64,000 bases of DNA from Yersinia entomophaga (GCF_001656035.1 NZ_CP010029.1:4028074-4092073); one strand, 5' to 3'. Positions 38,046 through 46,356 are shown, counted from the stretch's first letter. Program-made: numbers and translations. The notes: generated from the sequence alone by a model not told the origin.

Positions 38046-40304
38046 ATGCCATCTTCTATACAACTGGCTGTCACTCCTCAACTTGATTTCAGCCGTATCA
38101 CGCAGAACGCTAATACCCATAGCCAGTCTTCTGTGGCTGCGAATATTAGTCACATACAGAATGTGCCTGTTAAACCCTCAACAGAACCTGCATGCAATAA
38201 TCCCAGCAGCAAGTGTTCTAATGTGCGTAGCGTTTGTGCCCAGTTACATACCCAAACGCAGTCGCAGTTGCAGGGTTCAAACTCCCCTGAGCCGCAGGCT
38301 CGTGCTGCGACCTTAAATGCTCCCGCTGATATTCCAACCGGCGAGATTTTTTACGGTCAGCATATGGAACAGGCTAAAGAAGCCTTTCTCTCCGAGCTAC
38401 CGGCAGACAAAAAGGCTGAGGTCAAAGGAATATTAGACAATGCCATTGATGCAAAGGGGAAAGATAATGTCCTGAGATTTATGCAGTTATTTAGCGAAAC
38501 CAAAAACTATTGCTGCGAAAATCAGCTTACAGGGGAGAGTAAAGACAAGGCGTTTTCTGATATCGCTAATTCTTTAGTCAAACTGCTGACACAGGATAAA
38601 TTGCGTAATAATTCTGCGCTAGGCGATAATAGTACAAAAAAGAATCACGAAAAATTTGCTGAATTGCAGCAGAAGCTAATTAGTATGGGATCAGCGGAAC
38701 CGAAAAAACTTGGTGAACAAATATTGGTTAATCAGGTGTGGCCGCTGGTGTCTGCTTATTTTAGCGATAATGCCGATCCTCACGAAATATTTCGTGAATC
38801 ATTGTCATTGCTCGATGGGCAAAGGGATCAAAATATAGCGGACAGTGCCAAGTCGCGGTTTGAGAATCTTACTCAGGATTTCAAGCTGATTGCGGTGGTA
38901 TTAAATCTTCTGCAATCGAGAATTAACGCTCCGCAGGGAGACACCATCGACGGCCCAAATCCGCCCGCGGCACCGAACAGAGAAACGCCTGCCGCTCCGG
39001 CAGCACCGGCCACGCCAACGCCAACAGCAAACGCGCCTGGAGTAACCTACAATACTTACAACTATTACTTTGGTGCTAGTTCCTCATCGCCAACTCAGCC
39101 GGCTAATCCAACGACTGTTACGGTAAATCCGACTATCAGCCCTTTATTTAATCCGGTATTTAGCCCATCTATTAATGGTTATCCGGCAGGTGACAGACCA
39201 GCATCGGCTCATGCGACGGAGACTAAACGCGTTAATGTTGCAGATAAAACTCTGGAAAACGATGGGCAGAAAGACATCGCGCAAAGAGAGGCAATGGGTA
39301 AGTCGGTCATTGGTGTTAGTAATGACAGCAAGCCAACGCCATTCACAACTTTTGTTGATGGTAATACGCCGGGAATGGATTCAACGGAAGTTCGTGAACC
39401 CATTAGCCCCGCGCCTTTGATGAATCATAAATCGATTCTGACCCGCGACAGGTCAGCGCAGGGGGATCATGTACCTGCGACTGAAACAGATACCCACGAC
39501 GAATTGGTGGTCCAGAAAAAAGTTTCTCATCAGTCAGAGATAACTCGGTCAACCCGTGTAGTAACAGATAGCATTTCACAGCTTGATTCAGATGTGGTAC
39601 TGCGTAGCAAGAATTCTAATCATGAAACGGGAGTCTCTACTCGTTCCGCGACTATTACAGCTAATCCGATTAAGGCTGAGATAAATGCGCCAGAGACGAA
39701 CGCGCAGGTAAATAATAGGGTAGTGCCGCCACGGTTTAATGGTTCCGCTACGACGTGGGATTCAGTTACTCCGTATTTGCCGAAGCAAAATCATGTCAAT
39801 CCGCCTAATACGCGTACTGTAGGGCCTGCTTTTATCGGAGGAATGGAATCGCCAAACCGAATTGATCAATTAAACCGGAGAAGTAGTGAAGCGGTTCGTA
39901 ATAGCGGCCAGTTTTTGCCTAAGATGACTGCGGAGAAAACCTCCTCACCAGAACAAGAGAGTCATAATGTCAATCGTACCCGCGTGATAATGCCGCCAAA
40001 TCGGCCATTGAATAATCCTACGGTGCAGACTCAGGTTGAAACAGCGTTAAATATTACTGAAACAGATTCTATTTCGACACCAAATGCAGCACATACTAAT
40101 TTAAATGCAGTACCCGAAGAGCATCCAGAATCATTTACCGCCAAACGCCAACGCTTCGAAGATGAGAGTAAAGGGCGTGATGCGTCACGATTAAAACCTA
40201 AAAACCCTGCACCTGCGGCGGTTGATTCTGATCGAATAGTGATGAGTCCAGGTTCTTCCTCGGCATTATCTGGGTATCAGCCTCCTCGCAGCGCAAACAA
40301 ATAA
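38046..40304 (+). CDS. SipA/YspA-like effector lacking a recognisable actin-binding domain
   Basis: 752 residues in the sipA/yspA position. Residues about 95-285 resemble the N-terminal chaperone-binding/invasion domain of Salmonella SipA: GKDNVLRFMQLF, SALGDNSTKKNHEKFAELQQ and LGEQILVNQVWPLVSAYF align with SipA segments I recall. Residues about 300-360 are Pro/Ala/Thr-rich low complexity followed by an Asn/Tyr/Ser/Pro tract. Residues 380-752 are polar and probably disordered. I cannot find the helical actin-binding C-terminus of SipA. The InvB-like chaperone at 26020 is its likely partner. The start is an ATG preceded by AAGGAAAG. Confidence 0.8.
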   Translation: MPSSIQLAVTPQLDFSRITQNANTHSQSSVAANISHIQNVPVKPSTEPACNNPSSKCSNVRSVCAQLHTQTQSQLQGSNSPEPQARAATLNAPADIPTGEIFYGQHMEQAKEAFLSELPADKKAEVKGILDNAIDAKGKDNVLRFMQLFSETKNYCCENQLTGESKDKAFSDIANSLVKLLTQDKLRNNSALGDNSTKKNHEKFAELQQKLISMGSAEPKKLGEQILVNQVWPLVSAYFSDNADPHEIFRESLSLLDGQRDQNIADSAKSRFENLTQDFKLIAVVLNLLQSRINAPQGDTIDGPNPPAAPNRETPAAPAAPATPTPTANAPGVTYNTYNYYFGASSSSPTQPANPTTVTVNPTISPLFNPVFSPSINGYPAGDRPASAHATETKRVNVADKTLENDGQKDIAQREAMGKSVIGVSNDSKPTPFTTFVDGNTPGMDSTEVREPISPAPLMNHKSILTRDRSAQGDHVPATETDTHDELVVQKKVSHQSEITRSTRVVTDSISQLDSDVVLRSKNSNHETGVSTRSATITANPIKAEINAPETNAQVNNRVVPPRFNGSATTWDSVTPYLPKQNHVNPPNTRTVGPAFIGGMESPNRIDQLNRRSSEAVRNSGQFLPKMTAEKTSSPEQESHNVNRTRVIMPPNRPLNNPTVQTQVETALNITETDSISTPNAAHTNLNAVPEEHPESFTAKRQRFEDESKGRDASRLKPKNPAPAAVDSDRIVMSPGSSSALSGYQPPRSANK

Positions 40305-40317
40305 ATTTAACTGAGCT

Positions 40318-40358
40318 AATTTCACCTTTCCTTATTGTAGATAAGGAAGGGTGAAATT
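40318..40358 (+). repeat. Long perfect hairpin between the sipA-like gene and iacP
   Basis: An 18-base arm starting at 40318 pairs with an 18-base arm ending at 40358 around TGTAG, with a single G-T wobble. No T tract follows, so a simple terminator is unlikely. The right arm contains AAGGAAGG and a GTG (40351) in frame with iacP, and the AAAGGA that serves iacP begins directly after it. It could act as an RNA-processing or stability element, or tune translation of iacP. Confidence 0.7.
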
Positions 40359-40374
40359 AAAGGACAGATTAGAT

Positions 40375-40608
40375 ATGAAAGCGATTATTGATGAAGTTTT
40401 GGTGTCCTGCCTATTTTGTGAGCAGGTTGATATTTCACCAGATAAGCACATTGTTAACGATCTTTATGCTGACTCCGTTGCTTTGCTTGATATTACGATG
40501 GCTTTGGAAGAACGATTCGGATTTGATTTCAATAAACAGGATATCGAGCAGTTTGAAACCGTTGGCGACCTTTACGAAATTGTCATGAGAAATACGGTAA
40601 CTCTTTAG
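40375..40608 (+). CDS. iacP: Acyl carrier protein of the T3SS locus (IacP/AcpY)
   Basis: 77 residues with the phosphopantetheine site DLYADSVALLD (serine about residue 31) and the usual four-helix ACP pattern. IacP-type carriers are required for full effector secretion or acylation in Salmonella, and AcpY is the Ysa counterpart. The ATG at 40375 has AAAGGA 11 bases upstream. The in-frame GTG at 40351 lies in a strong hairpin and is less likely. Last gene of the sip operon. Confidence 0.9.
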   Translation: MKAIIDEVLVSCLFCEQVDISPDKHIVNDLYADSVALLDITMALEERFGFDFNKQDIEQFETVGDLYEIVMRNTVTL

Positions 40609-41062
40609 TAGTATCTTAATGTTCAATGAAAATCATTATTTTCTTATCTCAAGGATAAATCAATGACTCACAAATCACTTTGAGTTAATGCATCAGCCAT
40701 CATAGTTTTGTAAATATATGTATATATTTATCATCGGCAGTGAGTAAGATATTGCGCAGAATCTTTCTTTATCAAAAGGCCTTAGGTTACGACCTCAAAA
40801 AAATCAATTTAATCTAAATCATAATAATTATAATGATCGTTTTTTTAAAGTAATCACTTAGTGATCTGGTTAATTATATAAGCATGTAGATATCTTGTGA
40901 GTTTATATTTGCAGGCCGATTAGTCTATTTTTCAGCATGGCTGCGACTCGTTAGATATGTTGCATAATAAGAATGATTTACATTACACCTTGTAAAATTA
41001 ATATTCCCTTTTGATTTTTTAAAGGGTGAACATAGGAAAGAGTAAACTATGAGGGCCGCAAA
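40609..41062. promoter_or_regulatory. AT-rich non-coding region before the HilA-like gene
   Basis: 454 bases with no credible gene. Two symmetric sequences stand out: ATCAC-TTA-GTGAT at 40853-40865 and a near-palindrome TAAATATA/TATATTTA around 40711-40730. A TTTACA near 40978 has a weak -10-like AATATT 17 bases on. The region probably holds the promoter of the HilA-like gene and binding sites for silencers or activators, but none can be named. Confidence 0.45.
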
Positions 41063-41443
41063 GTGATTCAGCATCGATTTGGTAATTACTCATTAAGCTA
41101 TGATGGCGACCTTATGCATCTTAACGAACGTATTCTTATTCCACCGAAAGAATTGGCGCTCTTAAGATTGTTTCTTGATTCACGAGAGCAACTGCTCTCT
41201 AAAGATACGATTATTGAAAAAATCTGGCATGGTGTGCAGATTTCCGATGAGTCTTTAACCCGCTGTGTTTATGGCCTAAGGCGATTATTAGGTGGGAATA
41301 AAGATTATATTGTTACCGTATATGGACGAGGTTATCGCTTTGTTCCTCCTGCGAAGGAAAAAGAAGCTTCAACGCTGTTTTTCTCCCGCAGTAATAGCTT
41401 CTTTCAACGGCCGGATCGATTCATCTATCCATTACTAAATTAA
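41063..41443 (+). CDS. HilA-like DNA-binding protein, winged-helix domain only
   Basis: 126 residues. Nearly the whole chain (about 3-103) is an OmpR/PhoB-type winged helix closely resembling the N-terminus of Salmonella HilA: RILIPPKELALLRLFLDS, ESLTRCVYGLRRLLGG and TVYGRGYRFVPP. HilA continues for about 450 more residues; here the gene stops about 23 residues after the winged helix, with no remnant in the following 240 bases. GTG start with GAGGG about eight bases upstream. HilA activates inv/spa and prg/org promoters. This protein lies directly before prgH and may do the same job without the sensory half. Confidence 0.88.
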   Translation: MIQHRFGNYSLSYDGDLMHLNERILIPPKELALLRLFLDSREQLLSKDTIIEKIWHGVQISDESLTRCVYGLRRLLGGNKDYIVTVYGRGYRFVPPAKEKEASTLFFSRSNSFFQRPDRFIYPLLN

Positions 41444-41708
41444 TGTTAACTTGACGGTTAACTATATGGTTTTATAATGATTTTTATTGAGCTTTACTTC
41501 GTGTTTTGAGAGGGCGTATTTTATATGGCTCTCTCGCTTTTTCATGCTAACTCTTCTACTTAGCCTGTTCCTTTCGGACTGTAAACCTGCATCAATCTCT
41601 CATCATTTTTTAATCAAGATCTCACTCTAAAAAATGTTTCTAATAGCGCCAGTAATTTGAATATTTCAATAAATTAATAACGCGCGCTTGGGGCTAGAAC
41701 TCTCAATT

Positions 41709-42917
41709 ATGGTTAATGAAACTGAACATGGCGGCACATCACCACGCATTGTTGTGCGTCTACTTAACAGTGTCTTGCGAGGGTGCGAGTTTGTTTTAGA
41801 CTCGGGTACAACTTTATTTATCGTGTCTGAACGGGAGAATATTCACGCTCAAAATTCAGGAACGGTACTTCCAGAAAATATGATATTTGTTCCTATGGAA
41901 CAAGGCGGTGTTAGCTTTGAAGCCGTGGTGGAGAATAATCAAAATGAAAAAACCACTCTAACACTACGAGAGTTAAAACCTGACGGTAACATAGAAAATA
42001 CAGTTAATCTTAACGAAGTGATTCATATCGGTACTTTAGATCTCGCCGCGCGTTTTGAACATGATACGTGGAGCCAGGATATCCTCAACCATCCTGAAAC
42101 GGGAATCAAAAATACGTCAAAGCCGATGGAGAAGAAAAAAGGTTGGTTTTGGACTGGGCTGATACTCCTGTTGCTCACGCTGTGCATAACGGTTTGGGGC
42201 TATACCTATTTTAATAGCCAGCAGCGCAAGATTTTAGAAATTTCGTCTCTGCTTGGATATAAAAAGAATCAGTATCAGTATCTTCAGGGAAGAGACAAGA
42301 TAACTTATATTCTGGCCAATGATGAAAAATCAATGTATTGGGCACAACAAGCCTTGGTAAGAAATCCACCTTCATCTTCAGTTAAAGTGGTCAATATCCC
42401 GGCAGAGGAGTCGCGTATTAGCCTTTGGCTGAATGAACATTGGCCAGCGTTAAAATTTCATCGCATTTATCTCAGCAATCCCACAGAGCCGGTTGTTCTG
42501 TTGAGTTATGAAAGAGGGCGTCTGGACAATACTCAGAAAAACAGATTGTCTGAATTGCTGAAAAAAGAAATACCTTATGCTGATTCAATTGTTTTTAATC
42601 AGATGAAAGATTCGTTAGTGGCGAAAGAAGCTGAGCAAGGCTTGAGTAAAATGTCGATTGTTTTTAGTGAGAATAAGAACGTTGATAGCGTCACTTTTGT
42701 TATCCGGGGAGAAATGGATGACAGCGAATTACAAAGAATAAAGACCTTTGTCCAAAGTTATTATCAGCTTTGGGGGGGCCAGTATGTGCAATTTTCCATA
42801 GAGCTAAATAATGACTGGCTCAAGGGCAAATCCTTTAAATATGGTGATCAGGGGTATGTAAAGGTTTCTCCTTCTCACTGGTATTTTCCTAAACCTTTAT
42901 CTTTAAATGAGAAATAA
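41709..42917 (+). CDS. prgH: T3SS inner-membrane ring protein (PrgH/MxiG; SctD)
   Basis: The outer of the two inner-membrane rings. 402 residues: a cytoplasmic FHA-like domain (1-120, RIVVRLLNSVLRGCEFVLDSG), one membrane helix (about 148-170, WTGLILLLLTLCITVWGY) and periplasmic ring-building domains ending VKVSPSHWYFPKP. It aligns with Salmonella PrgH along its whole length. I prefer the ATG at 41709; a TTG at 41688 is in frame, but neither has a strong Shine-Dalgarno. Confidence 0.94.
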   Translation: MVNETEHGGTSPRIVVRLLNSVLRGCEFVLDSGTTLFIVSERENIHAQNSGTVLPENMIFVPMEQGGVSFEAVVENNQNEKTTLTLRELKPDGNIENTVNLNEVIHIGTLDLAARFEHDTWSQDILNHPETGIKNTSKPMEKKKGWFWTGLILLLLTLCITVWGYTYFNSQQRKILEISSLLGYKKNQYQYLQGRDKITYILANDEKSMYWAQQALVRNPPSSSVKVVNIPAEESRISLWLNEHWPALKFHRIYLSNPTEPVVLLSYERGRLDNTQKNRLSELLKKEIPYADSIVFNQMKDSLVAKEAEQGLSKMSIVFSENKNVDSVTFVIRGEMDDSELQRIKTFVQSYYQLWGGQYVQFSIELNNDWLKGKSFKYGDQGYVKVSPSHWYFPKPLSLNEK

Positions 42918-42919
42918 AT

Positions 42920-43183
42920 ATGGCTAATCCTCCAATTTATGCGACACCTCCATGGGAAGGTTTTCTTTCCGAGAAATCAGCCTCTTTTGATACTGGCGTA
43001 ACCAGTTTGAACGAGGAACTTGAGAAAGCATTGGCCTCGTTGAAAGGGGATCCATCTGACCCGATGCTGTTAGCACAATATCAATCACGACTTTCCGAAT
43101 ATACGTTGTACCGAAATGCACAGTCCAACGTGGTTAAAGTCTATAAAGACGTTGGTTCGGCGATTATTACCAACTTCCGCTAG
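42920..43183 (+). CDS. prgI: T3SS needle subunit (PrgI/MxiH; SctF)
   Basis: 87 residues forming a helical hairpin. The C-terminal half (LAQYQSRLSEYTLYRNAQSN, VVKVYKDVGSAIITNFR) is almost that of PrgI, including the P-S-D-P turn (DPSDPMLLAQYQ). The N-terminus is seven residues longer than PrgI. The start is two bases after prgH. A hairpin follows. Confidence 0.96.
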   Translation: MANPPIYATPPWEGFLSEKSASFDTGVTSLNEELEKALASLKGDPSDPMLLAQYQSRLSEYTLYRNAQSNVVKVYKDVGSAIITNFR

Positions 43184-43204
43184 TTATTACGTATGAGTTA
43201 TTAC

Positions 43205-43228
43205 ACAAAGGGTATGACTGCCCTTTGT
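43205..43228 (+). repeat. Hairpin between needle and inner-rod genes
   Basis: ACAAAGGG pairs with CCCTTTGT around an eight-base loop in the 66-base gap between prgI and prgJ, the largest gap in this operon. No T tract follows. It may stabilise the needle transcript or partly block readthrough, fitting the need for many more needle than rod subunits (inference). Confidence 0.5.
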
Positions 43229-43249
43229 CATTAATTAATTGAGATCACT

Positions 43250-43552
43250 ATGTCCGAATCTATTACTGGAGTTATGTCCGTCACGGCGTTTTCTCATGAT
43301 GCGGTGATGGCATCTGATGATGTTATGTCGCTAGATAGTCTGGTTATGCAGGCTCTGGCTAAAGGCGTGGTGACATCTGATGCTGAAAAAAGCCATGTGC
43401 TGAATAAAATACAGGACCCGCAAACAACGTCAGATCCGGCACAGCTATTCGAGTTGCAGCAAAGAACCGCTGAATATAATTTGAAAATGTCCTTATTCGC
43501 CACGCTGACCCGAAAAGCTATCGGGGCAGTTGAAACCGTTGTGCGTGCATAA
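43250..43552 (+). CDS. prgJ: T3SS inner-rod protein (PrgJ/MxiI; SctI)
   Basis: 100 residues, the PrgJ length, with a polar N-terminus and a helical C-terminus (LQQRTAEYNLKMSLFATLTR, KAIGAVETVVRA) that joins the export gate to the needle. The ATG follows GAGATCACT. The stop is two bases before prgK. Confidence 0.93.
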   Translation: MSESITGVMSVTAFSHDAVMASDDVMSLDSLVMQALAKGVVTSDAEKSHVLNKIQDPQTTSDPAQLFELQQRTAEYNLKMSLFATLTRKAIGAVETVVRA

Positions 43553-43554
43553 CA

Positions 43555-44289
43555 ATGCTTAAATTTAAAATACTTGTTCCTCTGTTGTTGTTGTTATTGG
43601 TCGGCTGTAAAGAGCAGGAGCTGCTTAAAAAGCTCGATCAAACGCAGGCCAACGAAATTATCGCGTTATTACAGCGTAATAATATTGATGCCAGTAAGAA
43701 GGAAATTACCAAAGAAGGCTATGTGGTATCGGTCAATAAGATCGATTTCGCCGCGGCGGTTGATCTGATGAATACCTATGATTTACCCACCAGACCTCGA
43801 ATAGAAATTGCCGAAATGTTCCCCAGCGATTCTTTGATTTCTTCTCCACGAGCGGAGAAGGCACGACTTTATTCGGGAATCGAGCAACGTCTCGAACAGT
43901 CGTTACAAACCTTGCAAGGGGTTGTTTCAGCGCGGGTTCATGTCAGCTACGATTTAAGCTCGAGTGAAGGCCAAAAGAATAGTATTCCGGTTCACCTTTC
44001 GGCGCTGGTGAAATACGATGCTGAAAATATTGATGCCACAGTGATGATCAGCGATGTGAAACGCTTCCTGAAGAATAGCTTTGATGACGTTGCCTATAAC
44101 GATATTTCGGTGGTTCTTTCCAAAATACCGCAAATGCAACATCAGGCTCCTTTCACCGTGAAAAAAGGTTTAGGTGGGACGCTGTGGTTTATGATTGCCG
44201 CGGTAATTCTCTTTATTTTTTCCAGTATCGCTATGTACCTGTATCGGAAAAAACGCACTGAAATTCATCCAGCGGCGGAAAGTGAATGA
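43555..44289 (+). CDS. prgK: T3SS inner-membrane ring lipoprotein (PrgK/MxiJ; SctJ)
   Basis: The inner of the two inner-membrane rings, a lipoprotein with lipobox LVGC (about residues 15-18). Ring-building domains occupy about 20-190 (YVVSVNKIDFAAAVDLMNTY, PRAEKARLYSGIEQRLEQSL), followed by a C-terminal membrane helix (about 204-226, LWFMIAAVILFIFSSIAMYL) and a short basic tail. 244 residues versus 252 in PrgK. The stop overlaps the orgA start (ATGA). Confidence 0.95.
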   Translation: MLKFKILVPLLLLLLVGCKEQELLKKLDQTQANEIIALLQRNNIDASKKEITKEGYVVSVNKIDFAAAVDLMNTYDLPTRPRIEIAEMFPSDSLISSPRAEKARLYSGIEQRLEQSLQTLQGVVSARVHVSYDLSSSEGQKNSIPVHLSALVKYDAENIDATVMISDVKRFLKNSFDDVAYNDISVVLSKIPQMQHQAPFTVKKGLGGTLWFMIAAVILFIFSSIAMYLYRKKRTEIHPAAESE

Positions 44290-44858
44290 GCTTGAAGAAG
44301 GGAATGGGTGTTAGCCAGCTTGACCGGATATTATTTGATCCTTTGTCCTGGATACATCCTGAGCGCGTTCGAATTCCCGACCAATTTAACCGCGGCCTAT
44401 GCCGCAGCGTAATCAATCAAGTCTTGCTTGACGCGTTGAATATTTCGACACAATACGACCACAGGATATCTAATGGGCTAACGCGCCTTTTTATTGATAA
44501 CTGGTTCATTCTTCCCAAGGTGGCTTTTTTAATGAGCTGCCAGCGTTATCGTGCCTGTCTGGCATATGGTGGAAAGCTGGAAATGCTTTCTGCTATGGCA
44601 CGTCAGTTCGCCCAATTAGAATTAATAGAAACCAGTCGTTGCCCGTCAGATATCTCGCCGGATGTTCAGTGGCTGCGGGCTCAGGCAATAAATGAATTAT
44701 TGTGCTTCAGTCAGGATTTACCTGACGCAATCAGGCAACGTATTCCATTACTCTTTCCTGGCGGTGGAGCAATCAGCCTTGAGCGGCAGATAAATCCGAC
44801 TGCTGATGTATTGTTATTAAGGTTAGCTATCCAACATGCAAAACGATATAGAGACTAG
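44286..44858 (+). CDS. orgA: T3SS sorting-platform adaptor (OrgA/MxiK; SctK)
   Basis: Connects the inner-membrane ring (PrgH) to the cytoplasmic pods (SpaO). 190 residues, soluble and helical, matching OrgA (199) in length and position, with LSWIHPERVRIPDQF and LAYGGKLEMLSAMARQFAQL. It overlaps both prgK and orgB by a few bases. Confidence 0.88.
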   Translation: MSLKKGMGVSQLDRILFDPLSWIHPERVRIPDQFNRGLCRSVINQVLLDALNISTQYDHRISNGLTRLFIDNWFILPKVAFLMSCQRYRACLAYGGKLEMLSAMARQFAQLELIETSRCPSDISPDVQWLRAQAINELLCFSQDLPDAIRQRIPLLFPGGGAISLERQINPTADVLLLRLAIQHAKRYRD

Positions 44859-45537
44859 CCATCCGCTAAATGCGCTAGAAGGTATCTTGTTAACTAAGTC
44901 GGCTATTTTACGACGCAAGATGGCTAAAAATATTCTGGTAGAGGCTCAGATTCGCGCCAGAAAAATAATTAAACAGGCGCAGGCAGACGCTGAAATTTTA
45001 CATCATCAGGCTTATACCCAAGGTTATGAAAAAGGGATAGTGAGCGCGGCAGAAGCCGTAGTCGGTTATATGGAAGATTATCAGTCTCTCAGCCACCAAT
45101 TATACCAAGAGTTACAGCTCGAGGTTAAAAACATGTTATCGGGGATATTACATCAAGACGAAGTTTTTCTTGCCCTGCTGGATAATTGGTTACATGAATT
45201 GCGTGTTGAAGATACGCCACAATCTCTGCATCTATTACTTCCTGCGACGATGAATCAAGGCTCGAAAGAATTGGCTGGATTGCTGGAGCGAATTTGGAAA
45301 GGGCCGGTGGTGATTGATTACCACGCCGATCGGCGTTTTGTCATGAAATATAAAGATCAGCTCGCTGAGTTTATTCCAGATGAGTTTATTGATAGCGAAA
45401 TGCCCAAACTGTTAGGGACAAAATCACTACGGGAATCATGTGGGAAACTGTCTGAGAATGGCTTACAGCGGCTGAGAACTGTACTGACTCGACATTTGGA
45501 TAACGCGCCACAGAATTTACCGGTAAACGAGGCGTAA
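44836..45537 (+). CDS. orgB: T3SS stator/ATPase regulator (OrgB/MxiN; SctL)
   Basis: The spoke protein linking SpaO pods to the InvC ATPase hub (FliH/YscL family). 233 residues: an N-terminal helix, an Ala/Glu/Lys-rich coiled coil (about 30-75, EAQIRARKIIKQAQADAEIL) and a V-ATPase-E-like C-terminal domain. Position and length (OrgB 226) agree. The ATG lies inside the end of orgA. Confidence 0.9.
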   Translation: MQNDIETSHPLNALEGILLTKSAILRRKMAKNILVEAQIRARKIIKQAQADAEILHHQAYTQGYEKGIVSAAEAVVGYMEDYQSLSHQLYQELQLEVKNMLSGILHQDEVFLALLDNWLHELRVEDTPQSLHLLLPATMNQGSKELAGLLERIWKGPVVIDYHADRRFVMKYKDQLAEFIPDEFIDSEMPKLLGTKSLRESCGKLSENGLQRLRTVLTRHLDNAPQNLPVNEA

Positions 45538-45547
45538 TTAACTAAGG

Positions 45548-45769
45548 ATGAATGTGATGATCGGTGATATTAATAAGATTAGCGGTGGGAACCTTGCAGG
45601 GGATGTGGCTGATAACACAAAGGTAGAATCGCTGGATGTCATGATGAATCAAAAAACAGATATACCCATGACGCCTGAAGAGTTTGCTTTCAAAATGCTT
45701 TATAACGAGTGGATGCAGGAAACATTATTATCAGACGGACTTCGCCCTGAAGATAAGGTTGAATGGTGA
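45548..45769 (+). CDS. Small acidic protein in the orgC/mxiL position
   Basis: 73 residues, acidic, with a likely disordered first half and an amphipathic helix near 42-58 (PEEFAFKMLYNEWMQETLL). No signal peptide. AAGGA lies just upstream of the ATG. It stands where Salmonella has OrgC (150 residues) and Shigella MxiL, but I see no sequence match. The stop overlaps the start of the following lipoprotein gene, so it is probably expressed with the operon. Confidence 0.6.
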   Translation: MNVMIGDINKISGGNLAGDVADNTKVESLDVMMNQKTDIPMTPEEFAFKMLYNEWMQETLLSDGLRPEDKVEW

Positions 45770-46356
45770 AACCGATGATTTTTAAAAGAACAACATCACC
45801 GCTATATTTTCTCCCTTTGGGGCTAGTAATTGTTCTGAGTGGCTGTAGTTACCATAAACAAATAACCCCTTTGTTTAAATCGCAGGAATCCTTAACGCGA
45901 GCTGAAATAATAAAGCAGTTGCAGTGCAATGATGCTAAAGATAATACGGCTGACTCATTGTTACCGGTGGCGCTTTACCAGCAAATGAATCAATGTGCTG
46001 AACAGGGAAATTACCGCTCGGCTACGTTGTTATTTTCATTAGCGGGAACCTACACCTGGTACGACGCCAGTCGAATAGATACGGATTCGGCGCGCAATAA
46101 ACATGCACAATTACTGGGAGAGGCTCTCGGACGATTAGCGCCAGAGCGAAGAGAATACCTGTGGCGCAATATTCAATCGGTGCTAGGAGATCGCCAACAG
46201 CTGGATACCGTTTGCCAAATGGTTCGCCTGATCGGCCCGCCAGCATACCAGCCGGATTATATGGCTGGAGGTGAGGGTAAGATGATGCCTGATTTTTCGG
46301 CGTTGCCACGTTGGGATGGAGCATTGCAGAATTATCTACATTGTCCGATAGATTAA
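45763..46356 (+). CDS. Lipoprotein at the end of the prg/org operon; possible pilotin
   Basis: 197 residues with a lipoprotein signal peptide (lipobox LSGC near residues 25-28). The mature part is helical, with four cysteines after the lipidated one, at about residues 55, 77, 150 and 193. The gene overlaps the previous stop, with AAGG five bases upstream. In Shigella the secretin pilotin MxiM follows mxiN-mxiL in the same way, so a pilotin for InvG is a reasonable guess. It is longer than MxiM or InvH (142-147) and I see no clear match to either. Confidence 0.7.
   Translation: MVKPMIFKRTTSPLYFLPLGLVIVLSGCSYHKQITPLFKSQESLTRAEIIKQLQCNDAKDNTADSLLPVALYQQMNQCAEQGNYRSATLLFSLAGTYTWYDASRIDTDSARNKHAQLLGEALGRLAPERREYLWRNIQSVLGDRQQLDTVCQMVRLIGPPAYQPDYMAGGEGKMMPDFSALPRWDGALQNYLHCPID

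Noticed and set aside
40853..40865. Palindrome ATCAC-TTA-GTGAT as a named operator
   Set aside because: The symmetry is real, but no known regulator site matches and AT-rich DNA yields such palindromes by chance.
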